Shown here: piece by piece, positions 1 through 8,295 of the stretch
Layout: every line of letters starts with the position of its first letter
Numbering within the stretch: the first letter of the stretch is position 1
DNA from: Streptomyces sp. NBC_00178
Lineage (GTDB): Bacteria > Actinomycetota > Actinomycetes > Streptomycetales > Streptomycetaceae
DNA length: 64,000 nt
NCBI RefSeq assembly: GCF_036206005.1
Contig: NZ_CP108143.1
Span: 4,679,501 to 4,743,500, forward strand
Direction: 5' to 3'
Made by a program: the position numbers and the translations under genes
The notes under the pieces: model-generated
The model's input: the letters and a program-made list of their open reading frames with translations, nothing else
Database searches by the model: none
What the model was told of the DNA's origin: nothing

Positions 1-33
1 ATGCCCACTGCGACGATCAAGATCTCGGGGTGA
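1..33 (+). CDS. 3' end of an upstream gene (last 10 codons)
   Basis: The first frame reads ten codons (…TATIKISG) and then TGA at 31-33. Its stop overlaps the GTG start of the next gene by 4 bp (GTGA), the usual sign of translational coupling, so an upstream gene probably ends here and shares an operon with the OmpA-like gene. Too little is present to identify it. In Streptomyces an OmpA-like gene of this kind often follows Tad/TadE-TadG pilus genes, so a Tad component is possible, but this is inference only. Confidence 0.5.
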   Translation: MPTATIKISG

Positions 34-698
34 CGACGCTCATGAAGTCACCTACCCACTCACCCGCCGCAGCCCGAAGGGTGCTTCGTTCGCGCCTCGG
101 TCTCACCGCTGCCGCAGCCGTCGTCCTCGGCACCTCGGCACTCTGGGGCGCGACCCCGGTCTCCGCGGATGACAATCCCACTGCTGTTCCCAGCGCGTCA
201 CCGCCGGTCGAGGTCGACGCGAACTCGCCCGGCCTCATGCTCGGCGACGGGGCGACGCTCGGCGACGTGCGCGTACTCGACATCAAGTCGATCGTGGAGG
301 ACATGGGGGGTGAGGAACGCCGTGAGGACACCAATGCGGACATCACCTTCGCCCTCCAGGCCGAGGTGCTGTTCGGCAAGGACAGCGCCAAACTGAGCGG
401 AGCCGCTACGGCTCGCATCAACGCCATCGCTGCCGAGATCGAGGCGCAGAAGGCATCTAACGTGCGCGTCTTCGGGTTCACGGACAACCTCGGCTCCTCG
501 GCGCACGGAGACGTTCTGTCCAAGCAACGCGCGAACGCTGTGCAAGGGGTTCTCGTCCAGAAGATCCCCAGCGTCACCTTCGAGATCCGTGGCTACGGTG
601 AGCAGTACCCGATCGCGAGCAATGACACCGAAGAGGGCCGCAAGAAGAACCGGCGCGTGGAGGTCTCCTTCCCACGCACCAGCGGCTCGCAGAGCTGA
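30..698 (+). CDS. OmpA-family peptidoglycan-associated exported protein
   Basis: 222 aa. A Sec-type signal peptide is visible: a basic N-terminus (residues ~12-22) is followed by a hydrophobic Ala/Leu/Val stretch and an A-x-A-like cleavage region near residue 46. The C-terminal half (about 105-218) is an OmpA-like domain, with LFGKDSAKL, GFTDNLG and a late basic run ending NRRVEVSF, as seen in the family fold that binds diaminopimelate in peptidoglycan. In a Gram-positive it should sit in the cell wall outside the membrane. The gene overlaps the preceding stop by 4 bp; an in-frame ATG at 42 is an alternative start. Streptomyces homologues commonly close Tad-pilus clusters, which agrees with the pilin-like gene and prepilin peptidase nearby. 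The domain call is firm and the pilus link is inferred. Confidence 0.85.
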   Translation: MTTLMKSPTHSPAAARRVLRSRLGLTAAAAVVLGTSALWGATPVSADDNPTAVPSASPPVEVDANSPGLMLGDGATLGDVRVLDIKSIVEDMGGEERREDTNADITFALQAEVLFGKDSAKLSGAATARINAIAAEIEAQKASNVRVFGFTDNLGSSAHGDVLSKQRANAVQGVLVQKIPSVTFEIRGYGEQYPIASNDTEEGRKKNRRVEVSFPRTSGSQS

Positions 699-713
699 AG
701 GACCTGAACGGGG

Positions 714-750
714 GCGGCACCCCCGACCGCCAGGCGGTCCGGGGTGCCGC
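714..750. terminator. Bidirectional hairpin between convergent genes
   Basis: GCGGCACCCC at 714-723 pairs with GGGGTGCCGC at 741-750, and an inner GACCGC/GCGGTC pair follows after one C-C mismatch. It lies between the convergent OmpA-like and DUF3592 genes and has no T-tract, as is common in Streptomyces. Confidence 0.7.
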
Positions 751-785
751 TCGTTCCTGTCAGGATGCCGCGACCGACCGCCCCC

Positions 786-1229
786 TCAGAACCGCATCGC
801 GACGAATCCCGCCAGCAGCCCCAGCGCGAACAGCCCCAGCACCACGGCGAACACCGTCGGCATCAGTATCGGGCCCCAGGAGCCCGGCCCCGCCACCGTC
901 GCCCGCCCGGCCGGGTCCGCGGGGTCGTAGGAGACGCGGACCGGTGCGCCGACCTCGAAGCCGAACGGGCCCGGGGCGTGGTCGGTGAACTCCACCTCGC
1001 GTCCGTCGGGGGCGCGGAACGCGAAGACGTACTCCGTGCGGTAGCGGTTCTCCATGTCGGAGCCGCGGTCGACGACGCGCCGCCGCGCGCACCGGCCCTC
1101 GGCGCGTTCGCCGCTGCGGACCAGTCGCAGCACCCGGGCGAGCCGGAGGCCGGAACGGACCGCGAACGCGCCCAGGAACAGGCCGAACAGCAGCAGGAAG
1201 GTGGCCGTGCCACCGGGCAGTACGTCCAT
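786..1229 (-). CDS. DUF3592-domain membrane protein
   Basis: 147 aa, with a transmembrane segment at each end (about 8-30 and 120-143). Between them is a soluble β-rich segment with the DUF3592 pattern: a basic stretch, then YRTEYVFAF…DGREVEF, and V-x-V-x-YDPADP before the second helix. The family's function is unknown. Members are small two-helix membrane proteins with a β-barrel-like loop on one face. The gene lies 20 bp downstream of the lipoprotein gene (stop at 1250) on the same strand and probably shares its transcript. Confidence 0.8.
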   Translation of the reverse strand: MDVLPGGTATFLLLFGLFLGAFAVRSGLRLARVLRLVRSGERAEGRCARRRVVDRGSDMENRYRTEYVFAFRAPDGREVEFTDHAPGPFGFEVGAPVRVSYDPADPAGRATVAGPGSWGPILMPTVFAVVLGLFALGLLAGFVAMRF

Positions 1230-1249
1230 GAACGAGGCTCCGCAGGCGT

Positions 1250-1831
1250 TTACTTGACCGTGATGGACTTGACGAACGCGTCCAGGTCGGCGGGGCTCAG
1301 GGCGCCCTTCACCGCGTTGACCCGGATGGCGAACGGTACGTCCTTCGAGTCGACCCCGGCCACCACGACCCCCGTCATCCTGGTCCCCTTCGCCGGGGTG
1401 GACTGCTCCCCGGACGACGTGAACTCGTAGTCGATCCTCCGGGCGTCACGGGCGCTCTCCTCTCCCGCGAGGCGTACGTCGCGCGTGCCCTTGCGGGTCG
1501 TGCCCAGGCCGATCCCCGCGCCGGCGGCCGCGGCGGCCTCGTCGGCGTCGTCCACCCCGGTCGCGAAGTCCAGCTGGACCGAGACCATGCCCGTGCGCAG
1601 TCCCTTCTCCTCCTTGAGCGCCACGGCGGCGTTCGCCTCGGCGCGTTCGGCGGCGGGCTGGACGGCGTACCCCTGGTCCTCCGGGTAGCCGACGGACACG
1701 CTCGCGGTGTCCAGCGTCCCCCAGCCGTCGGGGACCGATGCGGTGTCCATGCCGCCGCATCCGCCGAGCAGTGTCAGGCCGAGAGCGGCGGTCACGGCCG
1801 TGCCGAGCGCCTTGGACTTCGTCAACGTCAT
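1250..1831 (-). CDS. Putative secreted lipoprotein of unknown function
   Basis: 193 aa. The N-terminus has K-S-K, a hydrophobic core and the lipobox LLGGC at about residues 21-25, so the mature protein should be lipid-anchored at Cys25 on the outer face of the membrane. The rest is a soluble domain (about 40-193) with alternating charged and hydrophobic stretches and a C-terminal 'LDAFVKSI' helix, resembling the actinobacterial LpqN/LpqT-like lipoprotein fold, although that assignment is weak. It starts 23 bp after the stop of the large pilin-like gene (1854) on the same strand, which suggests a shared operon. Confidence 0.75.
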   Translation of the reverse strand: MTLTKSKALGTAVTAALGLTLLGGCGGMDTASVPDGWGTLDTASVSVGYPEDQGYAVQPAAERAEANAAVALKEEKGLRTGMVSVQLDFATGVDDADEAAAAAGAGIGLGTTRKGTRDVRLAGEESARDARRIDYEFTSSGEQSTPAKGTRMTGVVVAGVDSKDVPFAIRVNAVKGALSPADLDAFVKSITVK

Positions 1832-1853
1832 CGCCCCTTGGTCGCACGCGTGT

Positions 1854-3857
1854 TCACTGTGCGCAGTAGCTGTACGGGAGGTAGGCGCGCTTGTCGCCCT
1901 GCGGAGCTCCGAGGAACTGCGCGTCCGTCAGTGACTCCTTCTTGTGCTCGTCGGAGATGGAGAACCCCAGACTCATACCCAGCGAGACCTCGAATCCGAA
2001 CTCCTGGGCGTCGGTCTCGCCGAGGTACTGCAGCGTGCTGGACAGGCCGTCCTGGAACATCAACTGCTCGAAGGGGTCGGTCCCGGCGGGCTTCCGCTGC
2101 AGGGAGTTGTCGCCGAACATGTACGCGAAGGGCGCGGTGTTGTCGCCGGATCCGTCCAGCCACTGCTCGGCGACGGCCCGCTTGTCCTCCGTGGCCTTGT
2201 CGGTCTCCTTGCCGAAGACGATCGAGTTCGTCTGCACCTCGATGCCGGTGTCGCCGGAGGAGTCCGTGACCCCGCCCTTGCCGCCGCGCTTGTCCTTGTC
2301 CTTCTGGCCGTTGTCGCCGCCGGCCTCGCCCTTGTCGGACGTCGATGTCTTCTCGACCGTCTTCGTCATGTCGATCCGGACGATCTTCCCGGTCTTCTGG
2401 TCGCGGGTCACGGTGATGGCGCCCGTGTGGGTGTCCTTCGCGCCGGCCGTGCCTCCGAACGGGCCGACGTTGCCGCCGACCTTGCCCTCGATCTCCAGCT
2501 TGGCGGTGTAGGTGTAGGACTCGTTGCCGTTGACGTCGTCCTTGGTGATGGTCACGTCCGGTGAGAACTTGGCCTTGCCGCCGAGCTTGGCGCCCAGTTT
2601 GTCCTCGTCGCCCGGCTTGAAGGAGAGCCCGCCGTCGGCGTAGACGTTGAGGCCGATGGTCGAGTAGGAGATCTTCTTGTCGCCGATCTTCTTCTCGATG
2701 TCCTCCTTCTTCTCCGCCCACTTCATGCCGGAGTACCAGCCGCCGCCGTAGCCGCCGCTGTGCTTCATCGAGGTCTCCCACATCTTCATTTCCTCGATGT
2801 CGTCCCGCATCTTCTGGGCGTCGGCCTCGCTCTTGAACACCCAGGTGTCACCGTTGGTGATCTTGATGCCGCCGCCGATGTCGACGTCCGCCTTGCCCAG
2901 GCTGCCGAGCTTCACCCCCGGTGTGCTGGCGTTGACACCCGCGGAGGCCGCGTCGGTGAAGGTCATGTAGACGAGCTTGTCGTTCTCGTCGACCTTCCCG
3001 TCCCCGTTCACGTCGGTGGAGGCCTGGGCGACCTTCTGCTGGAATCCGTACTCCTCGCCCCACTCGAACCAGCCGATCTTCACCTTGCCGCCGGCGGTGT
3101 CGGAGATGTTCGATATCTGGCAGAGCTTCGGTTCGTAGTCGGCGTCGGTCTTCGGCTTCGCCGTGCCGTCCCCGCCCGTCGTGCACCCGCTGCCGCCGCC
3201 GGTCAGCGAGGTGATGGCGCAGCGGATGCGGTCACCGATCCGGCCCCCGATGCCGGCCATGGCGAGGGCGCCGACCAGCGCGACGACGAGGACGATGACA
3301 CCGAGGTACTCGGTGGCCGTGGCCCCGTTGTCACGCCAGTCGTAGGAGCGGGTGTACGTCGTCGGCGCGGGCGCGGGACCGTCGTCACGCCCCTCCATCA
3401 GCCGGTCCAGGGCCAGCCCCACGGCGGCACCCGTCACCATCGCCACGACCGGCATCAGCAGTCCCTCGGTGCCGACCACGTCCCACGTCACGGCGTAGCC
3501 GAACGCGAGCCCGGCGACCGGGACGGCGAGTGTGCCGAGCAGGTACGGCGTGCGTGAGGCGCGCTGCCGGTCGGGGAGGGCGCGGGCGCTCGCCAGCACC
3601 GTCAGCACGGTGACGAGCACGCCGGGAAGGTGCAGCAGCGCCAGCCGCCAGCCGAACTGTTCGAGGCGTTCGTCGGTGGCGAGCGTCTCGACGAGCGCCC
3701 GCGTCACCAGGAACCCGGAGACGACGTACACGAGGGCGCCGGCGGCCCAGGCGCGGCTCAGGGGGAAGAACCAGCCGCCCCCGCCTGCCGGGCCACCGGT
3801 GGGGCCCGGCGGTATGTGACCCGGAACCCGGTCTCCCCAATCACTGCCACCGCTCAC
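1854..3857 (-). CDS. Large multi-domain membrane protein with Flp-pilin-like segment
   Basis: 667 aa. Residues 1-30 are a Gly/Pro-rich cytoplasmic leader. About 30-155 hold roughly four hydrophobic helices. At ~176-200 there is a type IVb/Flp pilin-like motif, GATATEYLGV followed by a long Val/Ala/Leu helix, with the conserved Glu five residues into the segment. The remaining ~470 residues are hydrophilic and presumably extracellular. They include an EF-hand-like loop DVNGDGKVDEND (~280-291), β-rich repeats and a Lys/Asp/Gly-rich linker (~500-530). Whether the prepilin-like site is cleaved is unknown. The gene sits upstream of the lipoprotein and DUF3592 genes and within 5 kb of a prepilin peptidase. 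I know no named family for the whole architecture. A pilus-associated surface protein is an inference; a membrane-anchored sensor is an alternative. Confidence 0.7.
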   Translation of the reverse strand: MSGGSDWGDRVPGHIPPGPTGGPAGGGGWFFPLSRAWAAGALVYVVSGFLVTRALVETLATDERLEQFGWRLALLHLPGVLVTVLTVLASARALPDRQRASRTPYLLGTLAVPVAGLAFGYAVTWDVVGTEGLLMPVVAMVTGAAVGLALDRLMEGRDDGPAPAPTTYTRSYDWRDNGATATEYLGVIVLVVALVGALAMAGIGGRIGDRIRCAITSLTGGGSGCTTGGDGTAKPKTDADYEPKLCQISNISDTAGGKVKIGWFEWGEEYGFQQKVAQASTDVNGDGKVDENDKLVYMTFTDAASAGVNASTPGVKLGSLGKADVDIGGGIKITNGDTWVFKSEADAQKMRDDIEEMKMWETSMKHSGGYGGGWYSGMKWAEKKEDIEKKIGDKKISYSTIGLNVYADGGLSFKPGDEDKLGAKLGGKAKFSPDVTITKDDVNGNESYTYTAKLEIEGKVGGNVGPFGGTAGAKDTHTGAITVTRDQKTGKIVRIDMTKTVEKTSTSDKGEAGGDNGQKDKDKRGGKGGVTDSSGDTGIEVQTNSIVFGKETDKATEDKRAVAEQWLDGSGDNTAPFAYMFGDNSLQRKPAGTDPFEQLMFQDGLSSTLQYLGETDAQEFGFEVSLGMSLGFSISDEHKKESLTDAQFLGAPQGDKRAYLPYSYCAQ

Positions 3858-4211
3858 GGTTCCGCCCTCTCACCGTCACCCGCTCCGTCGTCCGACGGGG
3901 GTGAGCGTACGACCGGGAAGGGGGTCCCGACCTGGGCCCCCGGCCCCAAAAGAGGGCCCAACTGTGGTCGGTCCAAAAGTCGTTCGCGGCGGCGCCGTGC
4001 GCGCACCGTGCCCGGGCGGACTCCCGGCGGCGTCCGCTCCGTCGGCCCTCGGGTGGACCGCTGGGCCCGTGGGCCCACGACGAGCGGGGGTGCGGCGGTT
4101 AGCGTCGTACCCGCAGCCGTCCGGGAGACGGCAGGACGCCGGGGCTGCCGCCGGCGGCCGCTCGCGGGCGCCGCGAGTCTCGATCCGCCCTCAGGACGAC
4201 GGGAGCACCGG
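3858..4211. other. Divergent intergenic region (354 bp)
   Basis: This stretch separates the pilin-like gene (minus) from the small hypothetical gene (plus) and must carry both promoters. I see GC-rich sequence with no convincing -10/-35 pair, operator dyad or small ORF with coding-like codon use. Confidence 0.4.
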
Positions 4212-4643
4212 GTGAACGCAGGACAGGGAGTGACGGCCGACGCGAATGGCACCGGCAGCTGGACCCTCGACCTGAGAGGGCTCTCCGTGCGGCAGGTGTC
4301 CGCGTCCTCGGACCCGATGGGCGAGCAGCCGCCGTCGTTCGCGCTCGTGTTCGACGGGGTGGCCGACGTCGCCGTCGAGGGGCCCGTACGGATGACGAAG
4401 GGCTCCGTCGCCGCCAGGGGCGCCACCGAACTGCCGGTCACGGCCGTGTGCGGAGCACTGGTCGGTGCGACGGTGCTCTCGGCCACCTGCTCCTCGGCGG
4501 GGTCGCTGCGGCTCGTGTTCAGTACCGGCCACCACGTCACCGTCCGGGGCGACGACCCGGGCGTACGGGTCCGGGTGCGCAGGCAGGGAGCCTTCGAGTG
4601 GGTCGGCGGGGGCGGGACCGGTGTGATGACGCCGCTCGGGTAG
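4212..4643 (+). CDS. Small hypothetical protein (DUF6188-like)
   Basis: 143 aa from the GTG at 4212. The longer upstream open frame lacks coding character, so the short start is chosen. It has no signal peptide or membrane helix. The pattern is one of short β-strands (WTLDLRGLSVRQV, FALVFDG, VTVRGDDPGVRVRV) ending in a Trp-Val-Gly-rich tail, resembling small actinobacterial DUF6188 proteins predicted as β-barrels. The function is unknown. It stands alone, pointing away from the pilin-like gene and converging on the broken benE. Confidence 0.6.
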   Translation: MNAGQGVTADANGTGSWTLDLRGLSVRQVSASSDPMGEQPPSFALVFDGVADVAVEGPVRMTKGSVAARGATELPVTAVCGALVGATVLSATCSSAGSLRLVFSTGHHVTVRGDDPGVRVRVRRQGAFEWVGGGGTGVMTPLG

Positions 4644-4737
4644 TCCTCGCCCACCCCGTGGGTCACCGCCGTGTGTCACCCCCGTGGGTCACCCCGGGGC
4701 GCCGGCGTGGGCTACCCCCCCGTGGACCACCTGTCGC

Positions 4738-4828
4738 GCTCACCCGCGTCGCTTACCCGCGTCGCTTACCCGCGTCGCTTACCCGCGTCGCTTACCCGCG
4801 TCGCTCACCCGCGTCGCTCACCGGAGTC
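4738..4828. repeat. 13-bp tandem repeat, seven copies
   Basis: The unit GCTTACCCGCGTC (GCTCAC in the outer copies) starts at 4738, 4751, 4764, 4777, 4790, 4803 and 4816, exactly 13 bp apart. The array overlaps the 3' end of the benE remnant and contains its TGA stop (complement of 4805-4807). Because 13 is not a multiple of 3, changes in copy number would change the reading frame at the protein's end. Confidence 0.9.
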
Positions 4829-6158
4829 GTCCACCCCTTCGGCCGCTCCGCGCGTGCCCTTCGTCCCGGGAGGGTTCGGGGCGTCGGCGGGGATGGGCGC
4901 GGAGACGTTCCCGCGGCGGGGCCCGCCGTTGAGCACGACGTGCGCCACCACGCCTGCCACCAGCCCCCAGAAAGCCGATCCGATGCCGAACAGGGTCACC
5001 CCGGAGGCCGTGGCCAGGAAGGTGATCAGCGCTGCCTCCCGGTCCTTCTCCTCGCGTACCGCGCCCGTCAGACCGCCGGACAGGGCCCCGAGGAGCGCGA
5101 CCCCGGCCAGGGCCGCGACGAGTTCCTTCGGCAGACCGGCGAAGAACGCCACGAGGGTGGAGCCGAACGAGCCGACCACCAGGTACACCGCCCCGCAGGC
5201 CACCCCCGCGACGTAGCGGCGGCGCGGATCGCGGTGGGCCTCCGGTCCGGTGCAGATCGCCGCCGTGATGGCCGCGAGGTTCACCGCATGGGAACCGAAG
5301 GGGGCGAGAGCGGCGGACACCAGGCCCGTGGACCCGACCAGGAGCCGGTCGTCGGGCCGGTAGCCGGACGCGGACAGCACCGCGACCCCGGGCGCGTTCT
5401 GCGAGGCCAGCGTCGCCAGGGTCAGCGGCACCGCGATGCCGACCAGTGAGGCCGCGGAGAAAGCCGGCGCGGTGAACACGGGGTGCACCAGGCCGACATG
5501 GTCCAGGCGTACGTGCAGCCGCGAGCTCGCGGCCGCGCACACCACCCCGGCGGCGAGAGCGAGGAGGACCGCGTACCGGGGGAGCCACCGTCTGCCCAGG
5601 AGGTAGGCCAGCAGCACGGATCCGGCGATGACCGGGGTGTGCTCCAGCGACGTGAACAGCCCCGTGCCGAAGGAGAAGAGGATGCCGGCGAGCATGGCGG
5701 AGACGACCGCACCCGGGACGAGCCGCATCAGCCTCCCGAAGATCCCGGTCAGCCCGATCAGCGCGATGACGATCCCCGACACGACGTACGCGCCGATCAC
5801 CTCGCCGTACGCGTAGGAGCCGATGCTCGTGACCAGCAGCGCCGCACCCGGTGTCGACCAGGCGGTGACCACCGGCATCCGGGTCCACAGGCTGAGGCCG
5901 ACGCAGGTGAGCCCGCTGCCGACCGAGACCGCCCAGATCCAGGAGCCGGTCCGCGCGGGGTCCAGGTGTCCGGCGCGGGCCGCGGCCAGCACGATGACGA
6001 GCGGCCCGGAGGTAGGACACGACCACCGCGACGACCCCGGCCAGCACGGCCGGCAGCGAGAGGTCGCGCAGCAGCCGCGGGCCCCGGCGCGGTGGCGGTG
6101 CGCCGGGCGACGGCGGCTCCGCGCGTTCCCCCAGCGCCGGTGACGATGCTCCGGCCAT
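4805..6158 (-). pseudogene. benE: BenE-family benzoate/H+ symporter, frameshifted
   Basis: This is a multi-helix transporter of the BenE family (aromatic acid/proton symport). The start at 6158 (MAGASSPALGER…) reads RDLSLPAVLAGVVAVVVSY and then goes out of frame. The continuation SGPLVIVLAAARAGHLD…, carrying all remaining helices, is in the neighbouring frame. One surplus base in GGAGGTAGG near 6011 explains this: removing it gives 451 uninterrupted codons including the stop (450 aa), the usual length for the family. Motifs such as MPVVTAWSTPGAAL and FGSHAVNLAAITAAICTG are intact, so the lesion is recent or is a sequencing error. No good internal start lies just after the break. The gene diverges from the mannosyltransferase gene. 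Confidence 0.8.
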
Positions 6159-6404
6159 GCCCGGTGCCGCCCTTCTCGCGTGTGCCGTACCTCGGCGCCC
6201 GGAACCCTCGCACGGTGCCCCGGCCGGGCACCGCCGGGTCCGGCAGCCGAGACGGGGGCCACCGCGAGCCCCTCGGACGCGAGGACGCGAAGCTCCCCCG
6301 GGACGTCGGCCGACGCGAGGCCCCGCCGCGCACCCGGGGTCTGCGAGCGCCGCCGTCCGCCCCGGCGTGCCGGCCCGTCCGGGGACGGGCCCATAATCGG
6401 CCGT

Positions 6405-7598
6405 ATGCCCGATCAGCAGACGCGCCTCCTCCCGGCGGCGCCCGACACCCGTGCCACCCGGCGGCGCGCCACGGTCCTGCTCACGGCCGCGGCCCCGGCG
6501 CTGGTCGTCTACGCGGCGGTCCGTGCCGTCGGGCTCCTCGTGTTCTGGGTGTGGGCCTCGGTCGCCGGGAAGGACGCCTGGCATCTGCTCGGCGGCCGCT
6601 GGGACTCCGTCTGGTACCAGCGGATCGCCGAGAACGGGTACGGCTACACGGTCACCCTCCCCGACGGCGGTCTCCACCCCGACCTGGCCTTCTTCCCGCT
6701 CCTTCCCGTCCTGGAGCGATCGCTCGCAGCCGTGACGCCGCTCACCGTCCAGGGCGCGGGGATCGTCGTCGCCTGGTCGGCGGGGCTCTTCGCCGCCTGG
6801 GGCATCCACGCGGTCGGCGCCCGGCTGTACGGGCGGCGCGCCGGGCTGGTGCTGGTCGCGCTGTGGGGCGCGTACCCGACGGCGTTCGTGCAGTCGATGG
6901 CGTACACGGAGACCCTGTTCACCGCGCTCGCCGCATGGTCCCTGTACGCCGCGCTCAGGGGCCGCTGGCTCGCCGCCGGGGCCCTCTGCGTCCTGGCGGG
7001 GCTGACCCGGCCCTCCGCTGCGGCGCTCATCGCCGCGCTCGCCGTGACGGGGGCCGCCGGCCTCGTCGGGGAGTACCGGGCGGGCGGCCGCGAGGGCCTG
7101 CTGCGCCGCAACGCGCGCATGCTGCTCGGAGTCTGCCTCGCCCCGCTCGGCTGGCTGGCCTACGTGGTGTTCGTCGCCGTGCGCCAGGGCAGCCCGTTCG
7201 CGTACTTCGAGGTGCAGGCGCAGTGGGGCAACAGCATCGACGGCGGCCGGGCGCTGGCCGTCTTCATCGCCGGCCTCCCGCTGCCCGCCGCCCTCGGACT
7301 GTGCGCCGCGCTGGGGCTGCTGGGATGGCTGATGTACCTGTGCGTACGGCAGCGGCAGCGGCAGCCACTGCCCGTCCTGGTGTACGGCATCGCGATCGTC
7401 GTCGTCTCGCTCATCGGCTCCGGGTACTTCGGCTCCCGTCCGCGCCTGATGATGCCCGCCTTCCCGCTGCTGCTGCCCCCCGCCGTGGCACTGGCCCGGC
7501 TGCGCCCGACGGCGCGCACCGGCGCCGTCCTGGCCGCGCTCGCCGTCGGCTCGGCCGCCTACGGCGCGTGGACACTGCTGGGTCCGGGCCCGCCCTGA
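6405..7598 (+). CDS. PIG-V-like mannosyltransferase family membrane protein
   Basis: 397 aa from ATG 6405, with about nine to ten hydrophobic helices. After the first helix comes an extracytoplasmic loop with W-D-S-V-W-Y-Q-R-I-A-E-N-G-Y and then HPDLAFFPLLP. This matches the PIG-V/GT-C pattern of a WD pair, a GY and an FFPL-P, in which the acidic residue of the first loop is catalytic in GT-C enzymes. Such proteins use polyprenyl-phosphate mannose to glycosylate lipids or secreted proteins outside the membrane; the acceptor here is unknown. The gene diverges from benE. Its stop codon lies inside the first unit of a 55-bp tandem repeat. Confidence 0.8.
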   Translation: MPDQQTRLLPAAPDTRATRRRATVLLTAAAPALVVYAAVRAVGLLVFWVWASVAGKDAWHLLGGRWDSVWYQRIAENGYGYTVTLPDGGLHPDLAFFPLLPVLERSLAAVTPLTVQGAGIVVAWSAGLFAAWGIHAVGARLYGRRAGLVLVALWGAYPTAFVQSMAYTETLFTALAAWSLYAALRGRWLAAGALCVLAGLTRPSAAALIAALAVTGAAGLVGEYRAGGREGLLRRNARMLLGVCLAPLGWLAYVVFVAVRQGSPFAYFEVQAQWGNSIDGGRALAVFIAGLPLPAALGLCAALGLLGWLMYLCVRQRQRQPLPVLVYGIAIVVVSLIGSGYFGSRPRLMMPAFPLLLPPAVALARLRPTARTGAVLAALAVGSAAYGAWTLLGPGPP

Positions 7599-7727
7599 AC
7601 TCCGCCGGGTGACGGGCCCGCCCGGCCACGGCCGAACGACGGGCCCGCCCTGAACTCCGCCGGGTGACGGGCCCGCCCGGCCACGGCCGAACGACGGACC
7701 CGCCCTGAACACCGCCGGGTGACGGGC
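7591..7727. repeat. 55-bp tandem repeat (2.5 copies) spanning a stop codon
   Basis: Units begin at 7591, 7646 and 7701 (CGCCCTGAAC…), exactly 55 bp apart. The first two are identical apart from the unit's edge, and the third differs at TCCGCC/ACCGCC and stops matching after 7727. Each unit carries TGAAC, so the mannosyltransferase stop is duplicated downstream. The units are rich in GGGCCCG palindromes and may also act as a terminator array. Confidence 0.9.
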
Positions 7728-7800
7728 GGCACGCCCGCGGAGACCAGGCTCCCCACACGTCCCTGACGGACACGGCACCGGAGGTCCCCGCCGTGCTCCG

Positions 7801-8190
7801 TCACGGCGCAGGCGGTGAAACCTCCGCAGCGGCCGCCGAGACCCGCACGCACGCCCCCGGCCGCAGGCCCCAGGACGCCATCGCCCCCGCCTCCGCCTCG
7901 ACCACGTGACGGGCGCGGAGCCGGGGCAGGCCCAGCCGTCCGGGCTTCATCGTGCGCACCGCGATCACGCCGAACTTCCGGTCCAGGTAGGCCACATCGA
8001 TGGTGAACCGCATCCGGAAGGTGTGGATGCTCCCGCACGGGGTGATCAGCAGGGCCCCGTCCACACCGTCGGCACCGAGGAGCCCCCGCGCCCGCGCCCG
8101 GTACGACGCCGCTATCCGCAGCGGAACCTCCCGCACCCCGGTGTCCGTCCCGACCGTCAGTGTCCCGCCGCCGTCCCGCCATGTCCCCAT
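7801..8190 (-). CDS. DUF192-family protein
   Basis: 129 aa from ATG 8190. The family pattern is clear: a leading β-strand, then R-A-R-G-L-L-G, then CGSIHTFRMRFTIDVAYLD, then a basic MKPGRLGLPRLRARHVVEAEAG segment. DUF192 proteins are small, usually exported or soluble β-proteins of unknown function; this one has no signal peptide. It diverges from the prepilin peptidase 105 bp away. In actinobacteria DUF192 genes often neighbour Tad/Flp pilus genes, which fits this region, although a functional tie is not shown by sequence. Confidence 0.85.
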   Translation of the reverse strand: MGTWRDGGGTLTVGTDTGVREVPLRIAASYRARARGLLGADGVDGALLITPCGSIHTFRMRFTIDVAYLDRKFGVIAVRTMKPGRLGLPRLRARHVVEAEAGAMASWGLRPGACVRVSAAAAEVSPPAP

Positions 8191-8295
8191 GGGCACCGAC
8201 CGTAGCCCCCCGGCGCACCGGGTGGGTCCGGAACACCGCGCAGTGGGTCCCAGGGCCCAAGACCCGCCCGGGCGGGCCGGATTAGGGTCGGCCGT

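Noticed and set aside
4818..7778. 986-codon minus-strand frame across benE and the mannosyltransferase gene
   Set aside because: Most of it is a shadow of the mannosyltransferase and of the repeats. It is useful only because it contains the true N-terminus of the frameshifted benE.
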